Positions 7,676 to 16,670 of a stretch of 64,000 nucleotides of DNA are shown here, piece by piece. The notes below the pieces were generated by a model. It was not told where the DNA came from. It did no database searches and saw only the letters and a list, made by a program, of their open reading frames with translations. This stretch comes from Falsiroseomonas sp050563545. GTDB taxonomy: Bacteria; Pseudomonadota; Alphaproteobacteria; Acetobacterales; Acetobacteraceae. The position numbers and the translations under genes were made by a program. The first letter of the stretch is position 1. Every line of letters begins with the position of its first letter. Location: assembly GCF_050563545.1 (NCBI RefSeq), contig NZ_JBNXUM010000010.1:124001-188000 (forward strand). The letters are read 5' to 3'.

Positions 7676-8877
7676 CCGCCTTCGACCGCGTCTGGCTCGA
7701 CGCCCATCTCTGCACCATGACGGGTGACGGCCTCGGCGTGATCGAGGACGGCGCGATCGCCGCCAAGGACGGCCGCATTGCCTGGGTCGGCCGCCGCGCC
7801 GACCTGCCCTCCGCGGCGTTGGTCACCACGCGCTGCGGCGGCGCCTGGGTCCTGCCGGGGCTGGTGGATTGCCACACCCACATCGTCTTCGCCGGCAACC
7901 GCGCGCCGGAATTCGAGATGCGGCTGAACGGCGCGAGCTACGAGGAAATCGCCAAAGCCGGCGGCGGCATCCTCTCCACCGTCCGCGCCACGCGCGACGC
8001 GACGGAGCACGAGTTGGTGGCCGCCGCCCTGCCCCGTCTGCACGCGCTGCTCGCCGAGGGCGTCACCACAATCGAGGTGAAGTCGGGCTACGGCCTCGAC
8101 CTCGCGACCGAGGCGCGGATGCTGCGCGTGGCGCGGCGGCTCGGCGCCGCGCGGCATGTGGCGGTCGCGACGACCTGCCTCGCTGCCCACGCCGTGCCGC
8201 CGGAGTATGCGGGACGCCGCGCCGATTTCGCCCGGGTCGTCGCCGACGAGATCATCCCGGCCATCGCGGCGGAAGGCCTGGCCGACGCCGTGGATGTCTT
8301 CACCGACACGGCAATCGGCTTCACGGCGGATGAGACGTCCTGGGTGTTCGAGGCCGCCAGGCAGGCTGGCCTGCCTGTGAAGCTGCATGCCGACCAGCTA
8401 CGCGACGACGGAGGCGCCGCGCTCGCCGCGCGCCATGGCGCGCTGTCCGCCGACCACATCGAATACGCCGGCGCCGAGGGCATCGCGGCGATGGCGCGGG
8501 CAGGCACCGTCGGCGTGCTGCTGCCCGGCGCCTTCTACTTCATACGCGAGACGCACCGGCCCGACATCGCCGCGATGCGCGCGGCGGGGCTGCGGATGGC
8601 GCTCGCGACCGACCTCAACCCGGGGTCATCGCCGGCGCTGTCGCTGCTGCTGATGCTGAACATGGGTTGCACGCTGTTCCGCCTCACCGTCGCCGAAGCG
8701 CTGCGCGGCATCACCGTCAACGCCGCCGCCGCGCTCGGCATGGCCGACCGCGGCGTGCTCGCGCCGGGGCTGCGCTGCGACCTCTCGCTGTTCGACGTCT
8801 CGCGTCCGGCCGAGCTGTGCTACTGGATCGGCCGCAATCCCTGCCGCGGGCGCGTCGTTGCCGGGGAGGACGCTTGA
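7672..8877 (+). CDS. hutI: imidazolonepropionase
   Basis: This is a 401-aa amidohydrolase that opens 4-imidazolone-5-propionate to N-formimino-L-glutamate, the third Hut step. The metal-binding His-x-His is at residues 68-70 (DCHTHIVFAG). Further metal ligands lie in KLHAD near 240 and in ATDLNPGS near 317. It starts GTG at 7672, overlapping the hutH stop. A GGGGAGGA sequence near its end can serve as ribosome-binding site for the next small frame. The enzymes that would process formiminoglutamate (HutF/HutG) must be encoded elsewhere. Confidence 0.96.
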   Translation: MTAFDRVWLDAHLCTMTGDGLGVIEDGAIAAKDGRIAWVGRRADLPSAALVTTRCGGAWVLPGLVDCHTHIVFAGNRAPEFEMRLNGASYEEIAKAGGGILSTVRATRDATEHELVAAALPRLHALLAEGVTTIEVKSGYGLDLATEARMLRVARRLGAARHVAVATTCLAAHAVPPEYAGRRADFARVVADEIIPAIAAEGLADAVDVFTDTAIGFTADETSWVFEAARQAGLPVKLHADQLRDDGGAALAARHGALSADHIEYAGAEGIAAMARAGTVGVLLPGAFYFIRETHRPDIAAMRAAGLRMALATDLNPGSSPALSLLLMLNMGCTLFRLTVAEALRGITVNAAAALGMADRGVLAPGLRCDLSLFDVSRPAELCYWIGRNPCRGRVVAGEDA

Positions 8878-8999
8878 ACGTCCTCGGGAAGCACGAGATG
8901 GCGCGCGCCCGCTCCCAGGCGAGGATGGATCTCCTCGGGCAGGGCTATGGCGAAACCTGGCTCATGAAGTCCGGGCTGACTGCAGGCAGGTGGGGTTGA
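8874..8999 (+). CDS. small 41-aa hypothetical protein between hutI and soxB
   Basis: A TTG start at 8874 overlaps the hutI stop (TTGA) and is preceded by GGGGAGGA at good spacing. The frame runs to TGA at 8999 and would give a basic 41-residue peptide ending LMKSGLTAGRWG. An internal ATG at 8898 would give 33 residues. It has no recognisable family, no Cys and no membrane segment. Coupling signals make it plausible, but nothing proves it is translated. Confidence 0.38.
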   Translation: MNVLGKHEMARARSQARMDLLGQGYGETWLMKSGLTAGRWG

Positions 9000-9123
9000 T
9001 CAGGAGGGCGACGTGGCCTGGCTCGGCGACGAGACGGACGTCACATCCTCCCCCTGGACATCCGCTCCGTCACGCCGCAGCGTGGCGCAGCAATCCCGCA
9101 TGCGTGAGGAGCCTTCGCCCGGC

Positions 9124-10395
9124 ATGTCCGCCGTTGCGTCCAGCCCCTATTCGTTGCTCGGCCTGGCCAGGGAGGCGCTGCGCGGCCATGCCGGGTGGCG
9201 GCCCGCCTGGCGCAGCACGGCCTCGCCGAAGGCGCGCTATCGCGTGGTGGTGGTGGGCGGCGGCGGGCATGGGCTCTCCACCGCCTATCACCTGGCCGTG
9301 GAACACGGCATCAGTGACGTGGCGGTGATCGAAAAGGGGCCGATCGGGCTCGGCAACGTGGGCCGCAACACGACCATCGTGCGATCCAACTATTTCGCCG
9401 CCGAGAACGTCCGCTTCTACGAGCACAGCCTGAAGCTGTGGGAGCGGTTCGAGCAGACGCATGGCTTCAACGCGATGGTCAGCCAGCGCGGCACGCTGAA
9501 CCTGTTCCACTCCGACGGCCAGCGCGACCTCTTCGCCCGGCGCGCCAACCAGATGAGGATCGAGGGCGTCGAGTGCGAAGTACTGGACCGTGCGGCCGTG
9601 AAGCGCCTCGCGCCGCTGATCGAGCTCGATGACACGCGCTTTCCTGTGCTGGGCGGCTTCCTCCAGCGCCGCGGCGGCACAGTGCGGCACGACGCGGTGC
9701 CCTGGGCCTACGCGCGCTCCGCCAGCGCGCGCGGCGTGGACATCGTGGAGCACTGCGAAGTCACCGGCGTCCGGGTGGACGCTGGGCGCGTGACGGGCGT
9801 CGAGACCACGCGCGGGACCGTCGCGGCCGACAAGGTCGTGCTCTGCGTCGCCGGGGATTCGTCGCGCCTGGCGGCCATGGCCGGCTTCCGCCTGCCGATG
9901 GAAACGCATGTCCTGCAGGCCTTCGTGACGGAGGCGGTGAAGCCTTGCCTGGACATCGTCGTCACCTATGGGGCTGGCCACTTCTACGTCAGCCAGTCCG
10001 ACAAGGGCGGCCTGGTCTTCGGCGGCCCGACCGACGGCCACAACAGCTACGCGCAGCGCGGCAACCTGCCGGTAGTGGAGGAGGTGCTGAGCGCGGGTGC
10101 CACGCTGATGCCGCGGCTCAAGCGGCTTCGCGTGCTGCGGCAATGGGGCGGGGTGATGGACATGTCGATGGACGGGAACCCGATCGTCTCCGCGACGCCG
10201 GTGGAGAACCTCTACCTCAACGGCGGCTGGTGCTATGGCGGTTTCAAGGCGGTGCCGGCGGGCGGGCTCTGCACCGCGCATCTCGTCGCGACGGGCACGC
10301 CGCATTCGCTCGCCGCACATTTCGGCCTGACGCGCTTCCGGGAGGGCCGCACCATCGACGAGCGCGGCGTCGGTCCCTACCCCTGGGCGCATTGA
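9124..10395 (+). CDS. soxB: sarcosine oxidase subunit beta
   Basis: From ATG 9124 this gives a 423-aa protein of family length. It is the catalytic flavin subunit of heterotetrameric sarcosine oxidase, which oxidatively demethylates sarcosine to glycine, feeding the one-carbon unit to tetrahydrofolate and electrons to O2. The FAD-binding motif VVVVGGGGHGLSTAYHLA is near the N-terminus. The His that covalently binds FMN in this family lies in the GTVRHDAVPW segment. A longer frame from GTG 9013 has a better AGGAGG site, but its extra 37 residues look unlike the family. It is followed after 1 nt by soxD. Confidence 0.93.
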   Translation: MSAVASSPYSLLGLAREALRGHAGWRPAWRSTASPKARYRVVVVGGGGHGLSTAYHLAVEHGISDVAVIEKGPIGLGNVGRNTTIVRSNYFAAENVRFYEHSLKLWERFEQTHGFNAMVSQRGTLNLFHSDGQRDLFARRANQMRIEGVECEVLDRAAVKRLAPLIELDDTRFPVLGGFLQRRGGTVRHDAVPWAYARSASARGVDIVEHCEVTGVRVDAGRVTGVETTRGTVAADKVVLCVAGDSSRLAAMAGFRLPMETHVLQAFVTEAVKPCLDIVVTYGAGHFYVSQSDKGGLVFGGPTDGHNSYAQRGNLPVVEEVLSAGATLMPRLKRLRVLRQWGGVMDMSMDGNPIVSATPVENLYLNGGWCYGGFKAVPAGGLCTAHLVATGTPHSLAAHFGLTRFREGRTIDERGVGPYPWAH

Positions 10396-10396
10396 C

Positions 10397-10660
10397 GTGC
10401 ACCGCATTGCCTGCCCGCATTGCGGCCTGCGCGACGAGGCGGAGTTCTGTTATCGCGGCGACGCGACGCTGGCGCGGCCGGCCCCGGATGCGGGCATCGA
10501 TGCATTCGTCGCCTATGTGTACGACCGCGACAACCCGCGGGGCTGGCACCTCGAATGGTGGCACCACGTCCAGGGCTGCCGGCGCGTACTGAAGGTCAGG
10601 CGCGACACCCTGACGCATGAGATCGCCTGGGTCGGCACGCCGGCCGAGGCGCCGCCGTGA
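10397..10660 (+). CDS. soxD: sarcosine oxidase subunit delta
   Basis: This is an 87-aa protein matching the small zinc-binding delta subunit. The zinc ligands known from the family are present: Cys6 and Cys9 (ACPHCG), and the His/Cys pair in EWWHHVQGC near residues 56-61. It supports assembly of the alpha-beta-gamma-delta tetramer and has no catalytic role. It starts GTG at 10397, one base after soxB, and its stop overlaps the soxA GTG (GTGA, 10657-10660). Confidence 0.93.
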   Translation: MHRIACPHCGLRDEAEFCYRGDATLARPAPDAGIDAFVAYVYDRDNPRGWHLEWWHHVQGCRRVLKVRRDTLTHEIAWVGTPAEAPP

Positions 10661-13575
10661 CGGGCTTTCGCCTGCCTGCCGGTGGCATGGTGGACCGCGC
10701 GCGGGCGCTGCGCTTCCGCTTCGACGGGCGGGACATGACGGGCCTGGCCGGCGACACGCTGGCCTCGGCGCTTCTGGCGAATGGCGTGCGCGTTCTCGGC
10801 CGTTCCTTCAAGTACCACCGTCCGCGCGGCGTGGTGACGGCGGGGCCGGAAGAGCCCTGCGCCCTGGTCGAACTGCGCGACGGCGCGCGGCGCGAGCCGA
10901 ACACGCCGGCTACCGTGGTGGAGCTGTTTGACGGCCTGGTCGCCGCCAGCCAGAACCGCTGGCCCTCGCTGCGCTTCGATATCGGCGCGGTGAACGGGCT
11001 GCTCTCGCCGCTGCTGCCGGCCGGCTTCTACTACAAGACATTCAAATGGCCGGCGTCCTGGTGGGAGAACGTCTATGAACCGCTGATCCGGCACGCGGCC
11101 GGCCTGGGCCGGATCGCGGCGGCGCCGGACCCGGATCGCTACGAGCATGTCCACGCGCATTGCGACGTGCTGGTCGTGGGCGCCGGGCCGGCGGGGCTGG
11201 CCGCGGCGCGGATGGCGGCAGAGGCAGGCGCCCGCGTCATCCTTGCCGAGCAGGATTTCGCTGGGGGTGGCGGCGCCCTGCTGGACCGCGCGGCCGCGGG
11301 CTGGGCCGAGGCGACGGCTGCGGCGCTGCCGGCCGGCGTGTTGCGGACGCGCATGGCGGTGGTCGGCGCCTATGGCCAGGGCGTCTTCGCGGCGGTGGAA
11401 CGCGTCGCGGACCATGTCGACGAGCCCGGCGCCACGCCGCGCCAGCGCCTGCACGTGATCCGCGCGCGCCGCGCGATCCTGGCGACGGGCGCGACCGAAA
11501 GGCTGGTCGCCTTCCCCGGCAACGACCGGCCCGGCGTGATGCTGACCGGCGCGGCGGTGGCTTATGCGCGCCGCTTCGGCGTCGCCGTCGGGCGCCGCGT
11601 CGCGGTCTTCACTCTGGACGATTCCGGGCATTGGGCAGCCCTGGCGCTGGCTGAAGCCGGCATCGATATCGCCGCGATCCTGGACCCGCGCGAGGAGAGC
11701 GCGGCGGCGGCCAGGTCGAGCGGCGCGGGACTGCGCGTCCTGAACGGGTGGGAGGCCTGTGGGACGGACGGCGCGCATGAAATCCATGGCCTGCGCGCGC
11801 GGCGGGTCGGCACGGAGGTCGCGGACTTTATCCAGGCGGATGCGCTGCTCGTCGCCGGTGGTCGGACGCCGGAGGTCGCGTTGGCGCACCAGGCCGGGCT
11901 GACGCTGGCGTGGGACGCCACCATCCATGCCTTCGTCCCGCAGGACGCGCGCGACGGCGTCACCGCCGCCGGCGCGGCGCGCGGCGTCTTCGGGCTCGCC
12001 GAGGCCGCAGCGGATGGCGCGCGCGCAGCGCGCGCGGCGCTGGCATCGCTCGGCTTCACCGCGGCCGAGGTGCCGCTGCCGGGCGCACCGGTCGCGGCCG
12101 CGCCGCCCGCGCCGATCGCGGAGATCCGCGCGCCGGGAAAGGCCTTTGTCGACCTTCAGCACGACGTCACGGCCGACGATTTGCGGCTCGCCGTGCGCGA
12201 GGGCTACGCGCATGCCGAACACGCCAAGCGCTACACGACGCATGGGATGGCGACCGACCAGGGGCGCATCGGCGGCCTGGTCGGCGCCGCCGTCATCGCC
12301 ACTGCGCGCGATGTCACGATCGAACAGGTCGGCCTGCCGCGCCCGCGGCCTTTCGTGCGTCCGGTCGCCTGGGGCGCGCTGGCCGGCGCCGAAGTGGGGC
12401 AGCACTTCAAACCGGAACGACGCGTTCCCCTGCATGACTGGCACGAGGCGAACGGCGCGGTCTTCGTGCGGATCGGGCTTTGGCTGCGGCCGCTGGTCTA
12501 TTCGGTGACGGGCGATACCTCCTGGCGGCCGGTGCTGGAGGAGGCGCGCAACGTCCGCCGCGCGGTCGGGCTGTGCGACGTGTCGTCGCTCGGCAAGGTG
12601 GATGTGCAGGGGCCGGACGCCGCAACCTTCCTCGACCGCATCTACGCCAACACCTTCTCGACGCTGCCGGTCGGCCGCGCGCGCTATGGGCTGATGCTGC
12701 GCGAGGACGGGATGCTGTTCGACGACGGCACCACCAGCCGGCTCGGACCCGACCACTTCCTGGTGACGACCACGACGCAGAAGGCGGACGATGTGCTGGC
12801 GCATATGGAATGGCACCTGGAGACCGTGTGGCCGGAGCTTGACGTCACCCTGACCGACGTCGCGGATAATTGGGCGCAGTTCGCCGTCGCCGGCCCGCGC
12901 GCACGGGGCGTGCTGCGGGCCATCGTGGACCGCGACCTGTCGAACGACGCGTTCCCCTTCATGGCGGCGGGCGAGGCGATCATCGCCGGCGTCCCGGGCC
13001 GTCTGTTCCGCATCTCCTTCTCCGGCGAGCTCGCCTATGAGGTCGCGGTGCCCGCGACGCGCGCGACGGAGGTCTGGGGGGCGATCCTCGCGGCCGGCGC
13101 GCCGCATGGCATCCGGCCCTACGCGCTGGACGCGCTGAACGTGCTGCGGATCGAGAAAGGGCACGTGACGGGCGGCGAGATCAACGGGCAGACCACGCCG
13201 GCGGATCTCGGCCTCGGGAAGTTGCTGAAGAAGAAGGGCGACTTCGTGGGACGCGCGCTGGGCGAGCGGCCGGGGCTGCGCGATCCGCAGCGCCTGCAGC
13301 TCGTTGGCATCCAGCCGGCGCGCGCGGGGGATCGCCTGCGCGGCGGCGCGCATCTCCGTGCGTCTGACGGCACCGGCCCGAGCCAGGGCTACGTCACCGC
13401 CGCCTGCATGGCCGCCGAGGAGGAAGGCTGGATCGGCCTGGCGCTGCTCGCCGGCGGCGCCGCACGGCATGGCGAGGTGCTGACCGCCGACAGCCCCGTC
13501 CATGACGAGGCGGTGCGCGTCGTCATCGGCAGCCCGCATCGCGTGGATCCGGAGAATGCCCGTGTCCGGGCATGA
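10657..13575 (+). CDS. soxA: sarcosine oxidase subunit alpha
   Basis: This 972-aa protein is standard for SoxA. The domains in order are: an N-terminal ferredoxin-like fold without its cluster cysteines (residues 1-100), a dinucleotide-binding Rossmann fold (VLVVGAGPAGLAAARMAAEAG near 170), a middle region, and a C-terminal GcvT/folate-binding half from about 600 onward that accepts the methylene group onto tetrahydrofolate. In the complex it binds NAD+ and channels the imine from the beta subunit. The end overlaps soxG by 14 nt. The B-D-A-G order is canonical. Confidence 0.95.
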   Translation: MTGFRLPAGGMVDRARALRFRFDGRDMTGLAGDTLASALLANGVRVLGRSFKYHRPRGVVTAGPEEPCALVELRDGARREPNTPATVVELFDGLVAASQNRWPSLRFDIGAVNGLLSPLLPAGFYYKTFKWPASWWENVYEPLIRHAAGLGRIAAAPDPDRYEHVHAHCDVLVVGAGPAGLAAARMAAEAGARVILAEQDFAGGGGALLDRAAAGWAEATAAALPAGVLRTRMAVVGAYGQGVFAAVERVADHVDEPGATPRQRLHVIRARRAILATGATERLVAFPGNDRPGVMLTGAAVAYARRFGVAVGRRVAVFTLDDSGHWAALALAEAGIDIAAILDPREESAAAARSSGAGLRVLNGWEACGTDGAHEIHGLRARRVGTEVADFIQADALLVAGGRTPEVALAHQAGLTLAWDATIHAFVPQDARDGVTAAGAARGVFGLAEAAADGARAARAALASLGFTAAEVPLPGAPVAAAPPAPIAEIRAPGKAFVDLQHDVTADDLRLAVREGYAHAEHAKRYTTHGMATDQGRIGGLVGAAVIATARDVTIEQVGLPRPRPFVRPVAWGALAGAEVGQHFKPERRVPLHDWHEANGAVFVRIGLWLRPLVYSVTGDTSWRPVLEEARNVRRAVGLCDVSSLGKVDVQGPDAATFLDRIYANTFSTLPVGRARYGLMLREDGMLFDDGTTSRLGPDHFLVTTTTQKADDVLAHMEWHLETVWPELDVTLTDVADNWAQFAVAGPRARGVLRAIVDRDLSNDAFPFMAAGEAIIAGVPGRLFRISFSGELAYEVAVPATRATEVWGAILAAGAPHGIRPYALDALNVLRIEKGHVTGGEINGQTTPADLGLGKLLKKKGDFVGRALGERPGLRDPQRLQLVGIQPARAGDRLRGGAHLRASDGTGPSQGYVTAACMAAEEEGWIGLALLAGGAARHGEVLTADSPVHDEAVRVVIGSPHRVDPENARVRA

Positions 13576-14038
13576 GGGCGTGACGATCGCGCGCGTCGCG
13601 GCGCCGCTCCACCAGGTTTCCGCCCGCCGCGGCGTCGATCTCGGCTTACGGCCCGGCCGCGCCGCGCCCTTCGGCGACGGCCTCGCGCTCTGCTTTGCGC
13701 TGGACACCGCAATCGTGGTCGGCGCCCGCCCGGACCTGCCGCCCGAACGCGCCGCCGCGGTGGACCAGTCCGGCGGCCTCGCGATGCTGCGCCTAGCCGG
13801 CCCCGCGGCGGCGGAGGTGCTGTCGCGGGGCTGCCGGCTCGACCTGCATCCCGCCGCCTTCCCCCCGGGCTCGGTCGCGCGCACGCCCATCGCGCAGGTC
13901 GCCGTGATCCTCTATCGTGCGGAGGCAACGACCTTCGACATCCTCGTGCCCGCGACCTTCGCCCACAGCTTCGAGCATTTCCTGCTGGCCGCCGCCGCGC
14001 CCTTCGGCTGCGCGCTGCTGCCCGCCGAGAGCCCATGA
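13562..14038 (+). CDS. soxG: sarcosine oxidase subunit gamma
   Basis: This 158-aa protein fits the gamma subunit, a GcvT-like small subunit that packs against alpha. It starts GTG at 13562 inside the end of soxA. The sequence has the modest conservation typical of SoxG, with a characteristic DQSGGLAMLRLAGPAAAEVLSRG stretch near residues 60-80 in which the SRG turn is well kept. Its stop overlaps the ATG of the next flavoprotein (ATGA, 14035-14038), placing sarcosine and dimethylglycine oxidation in one translationally linked unit. Confidence 0.88.
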   Translation: MSGHEGVTIARVAAPLHQVSARRGVDLGLRPGRAAPFGDGLALCFALDTAIVVGARPDLPPERAAAVDQSGGLAMLRLAGPAAAEVLSRGCRLDLHPAAFPPGSVARTPIAQVAVILYRAEATTFDILVPATFAHSFEHFLLAAAAPFGCALLPAESP

Positions 14039-16458
14039 CCATGCGAACCCATGCCCGCGCCGTTATCATCGGGGGCGGCGTCGTCGGCTGCTCCGTGCTG
14101 TATCACCTCGCGAAGATCGGCTGGCGGGACCTGCTGCTGCTCGACAAGAACGAGCTGACTTCCGGCTCCACTTGGCATGCCGCGGGCGGCGTGACGACGC
14201 TGAACTCCGACGCCAATGTCTCGCGGCTGCAGAAATACACCTTCGACCTGTATCGCGAGTTGGAAGCTGCGACGGGCCAGTCCTGCGGCATCCACCACAA
14301 TGGCGGCTTCTACCTCGCGGCCAGCGACGGGCAGATGGATTTCCTCAAGCTGATCCACAGCCGCGCGCGCTACCTCGGCATGCAGACCGAGCTGATCTCC
14401 ATCGCGGAAGCCAGGAAGAACAACCCGCTGATCGCCGAGGAATTCTTCAAGGGCGCTCTGTGGCGCGAGGATGGGGGCCATGTCGATCCCTGGCTGGTGA
14501 CCCAGGCCTATGTCGCCGCCGCCCGCGCGCTGGGCGCGGAGGTGCAGCGCCACACCAAGGTCACGTCGTTGACCCCGCGCGCAGAAGGCGGGTGGGAGGT
14601 GACGACAGACAAGGGCAGGATCGTCGCGGATCACGTCGTGAACGCCGGCGGCCTCTGGGCGCGAGAGGTCGGGAAGATGGTCGGCCTGACCATCCCGCTG
14701 CTGGCCTATGAGCACCACTACATCGTCACCGACGCGCTGCCGGAACTCGCGGGCCGCGATCGCGAGATCATCAACACCAGCGACTTCACCGGCGAGATCT
14801 ATCTCCGCCAGGAAGGCCAGGGCGCGCTGCTCGGCACCTATGAGCAGGCCGCCGTCGCCTGGGCCGAGCACGGCACGCCGGACGACTTCCACAGCCAGCT
14901 CCTGCCCAACGACCTCGAGCGCATTTCGCCTGAGCTGGAACGCGGCTTCCGGCATTTTCCCGCGCTCGCGAAGGTCGGGCTGAAGAAGGTGATCAACGGG
15001 CCCTTCACCTTCGCGCCCGACGGCAATCCGCTGGTCGGGCCGGTGAAGGGACTGCCGGGCTACTGGCTGGCCTGCGGCGTGATGGCGGGGTTCAGCCAGG
15101 GCGGCGGCATCGGGCTCGTGCTGTCGCGCTGGATGGACCGCGGCGATCCCGGCCAGGATGTGCTGGCGATGGACGCGGCGCGCTTCGGGATCTTCGCCAC
15201 GCCCCGCTACACCCGCATCAAGACGGAGGAGAACTACCGCCGGCGTTTCCGCCTGGCCTATCCGAACGAGGAATTGCCGGCCGCGCGGCCCTTTCGCCGC
15301 ACGCCGGTCTACGACCGGCTGAAAGCGCGCGGCGCGGTTTTCGGCGCGAATTTCGGGCTGGAGAACGCGCTGTGGTTCGCGCCCCCGGGCGTCGAGCCCG
15401 TGGAGGAGCCGACCTATCGCCGCTCCAACGCCTTCCCGCATGTGCGCGCGGAATGCCATGCGGTGCGGACCGGCGTCGGGCTCTACGAGACCTCGAACTA
15501 CGGCAAGTACGAGGTGACGGGTCGCGGCGCGCGCCGCTGGCTCGATCGCGTCTTCGCCTGCCGCATCCCCAGGCCAGGCCGCATGGCGATCGCGCCGATG
15601 CTCAACGATGCCGGCCGCATCATGGGCGACCTGTCCATCGCCTGCATCGCAGAGGACCGCTACCTCATCGTCGGCTCCGGCTTCGCCGAGGCCTTCCACA
15701 TGCGCTGGTTCTGGATGCAGTCGCCGCCCGACGATGTGCAGGTCCGCAGTGTCTGCTCGACGCTGACGGGCCTCGCGCTGTCGGGCCCGCGCGCGCGCGA
15801 CGTGCTGTCGAAGGTCGCGGACGCCGACGTGTCGAAGGACGTTTTCAAGTTCTTCGCGGTGAAGGAGATGGCGGTCGGGATGTCGCCCGCTCTGGTGCAG
15901 CGCTGCGGCTTCACCGGGGAACTCGGCTACGAGATCTGGGTGACGCCGGACTACCAGCTCCAGCTCTTCGAGGATCTGATGGCGGCCGGCGAGGAGCATG
16001 CGCTGACGCTGTATGGCGGCCGTGCCATCTCCTCGCTGCGGCTCGAGAAGAACTACGGTAGCTTCAACAAGGATTTCCGCCCGGACTACACGCCCGGCGA
16101 AACCGGCCTCGATGCCTTCGTGGATTTCGGCAAGAACGTCGATTTCACCGGCCGTGCCGCGGTGCTGGCGGAGCGCGAGAAGGGTGCGGCGCGGCAATTC
16201 GTCACCTTTGTCGTGGACGCGCCCCATGCCGATGTCGTGGGCTACGAAGTCGTGCTGAAGGATGGCAAGCCTGTGGGGCACGTCACCTCCGGCGGATACG
16301 GTCACTGGGTCGGCAAGAGCCTCGCCTGCGGCTATGTCCCGCGTAACCTGGCGGAGGATAGCGCCGAATTCCGTATCGACATCCTGGGCAAGGAATGCCG
16401 CGCCGTGATCACCGCGAAGCCGCTGCACGACCCCGACGGGCTGCGGCTGCGCGCATGA
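14035..16458 (+). CDS. dimethylglycine dehydrogenase-like FAD/GcvT fusion protein
   Basis: This 807-aa protein has an N-terminal DAO-type FAD domain (IIGGGVVGCSVLYHLAKIGW at residue 11) and a C-terminal GcvT folate-binding half (from about 430). The GSTWHAAGG segment contains His48, at the position where this family binds FAD covalently. Family members remove a methyl from N,N-dimethylglycine or related N-methyl amino acids, passing formaldehyde to tetrahydrofolate. Placed directly after SoxBDAG it would supply the step before sarcosine. The true amino-acid substrate is not certain; N-methylated histidine is a possible alternative given the hut genes upstream. Confidence 0.88.
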   Translation: MTMRTHARAVIIGGGVVGCSVLYHLAKIGWRDLLLLDKNELTSGSTWHAAGGVTTLNSDANVSRLQKYTFDLYRELEAATGQSCGIHHNGGFYLAASDGQMDFLKLIHSRARYLGMQTELISIAEARKNNPLIAEEFFKGALWREDGGHVDPWLVTQAYVAAARALGAEVQRHTKVTSLTPRAEGGWEVTTDKGRIVADHVVNAGGLWAREVGKMVGLTIPLLAYEHHYIVTDALPELAGRDREIINTSDFTGEIYLRQEGQGALLGTYEQAAVAWAEHGTPDDFHSQLLPNDLERISPELERGFRHFPALAKVGLKKVINGPFTFAPDGNPLVGPVKGLPGYWLACGVMAGFSQGGGIGLVLSRWMDRGDPGQDVLAMDAARFGIFATPRYTRIKTEENYRRRFRLAYPNEELPAARPFRRTPVYDRLKARGAVFGANFGLENALWFAPPGVEPVEEPTYRRSNAFPHVRAECHAVRTGVGLYETSNYGKYEVTGRGARRWLDRVFACRIPRPGRMAIAPMLNDAGRIMGDLSIACIAEDRYLIVGSGFAEAFHMRWFWMQSPPDDVQVRSVCSTLTGLALSGPRARDVLSKVADADVSKDVFKFFAVKEMAVGMSPALVQRCGFTGELGYEIWVTPDYQLQLFEDLMAAGEEHALTLYGGRAISSLRLEKNYGSFNKDFRPDYTPGETGLDAFVDFGKNVDFTGRAAVLAEREKGAARQFVTFVVDAPHADVVGYEVVLKDGKPVGHVTSGGYGHWVGKSLACGYVPRNLAEDSAEFRIDILGKECRAVITAKPLHDPDGLRLRA

Positions 16459-16670
16459 TCGAAAGCCCCTGCAACAAGGTCTGCGTGCTGGACGCCGTCA
16501 CGGGCTGGTGCATCGGCTGCGGCCGCACGGGTGGCGAGATCGGCGCCTGGCTGACGATGACGGATGCGGAGCAGACGACGCTGGTCGCGCAACTGCCGGC
16601 GCGGCTCGCAAGCATGGTGACGCGCGACGGTCGGAGGGAGGCCAGGCGTGCTCGCGCGACGTCTGGCTGA
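16455..16670 (+). CDS. DUF1289 domain protein (small Cys-rich protein)
   Basis: This is a 71-aa protein starting ATG at 16455 (ATGA overlap with the previous stop). It has the DUF1289 pattern: ESPCNKVC near the start, then GWCIGCGRTGGEIGAW. The four Cys residues probably bind a metal or Fe-S centre. The biochemical role of the family is not established. Its coupling to a flavin demethylase and to the methyltransferase genes suggests an accessory role here, but that is inference. It overlaps the next gene by 23 nt. Confidence 0.85.
   Translation: MIESPCNKVCVLDAVTGWCIGCGRTGGEIGAWLTMTDAEQTTLVAQLPARLASMVTRDGRREARRARATSG

Noticed and set aside
10513..13890. 1125-codon open frame on the minus strand opposite soxA
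   Set aside because: Shadow of soxA in GC-rich DNA: residues are Arg/His/Gln-rich with no domain, while the plus strand encodes a canonical SoxA.
13912..16428. 838-codon minus-strand open frame opposite the DMGDH-like gene
   Set aside because: Low-complexity His/Arg-rich translation; the plus strand has a covalent-FAD and GcvT protein.
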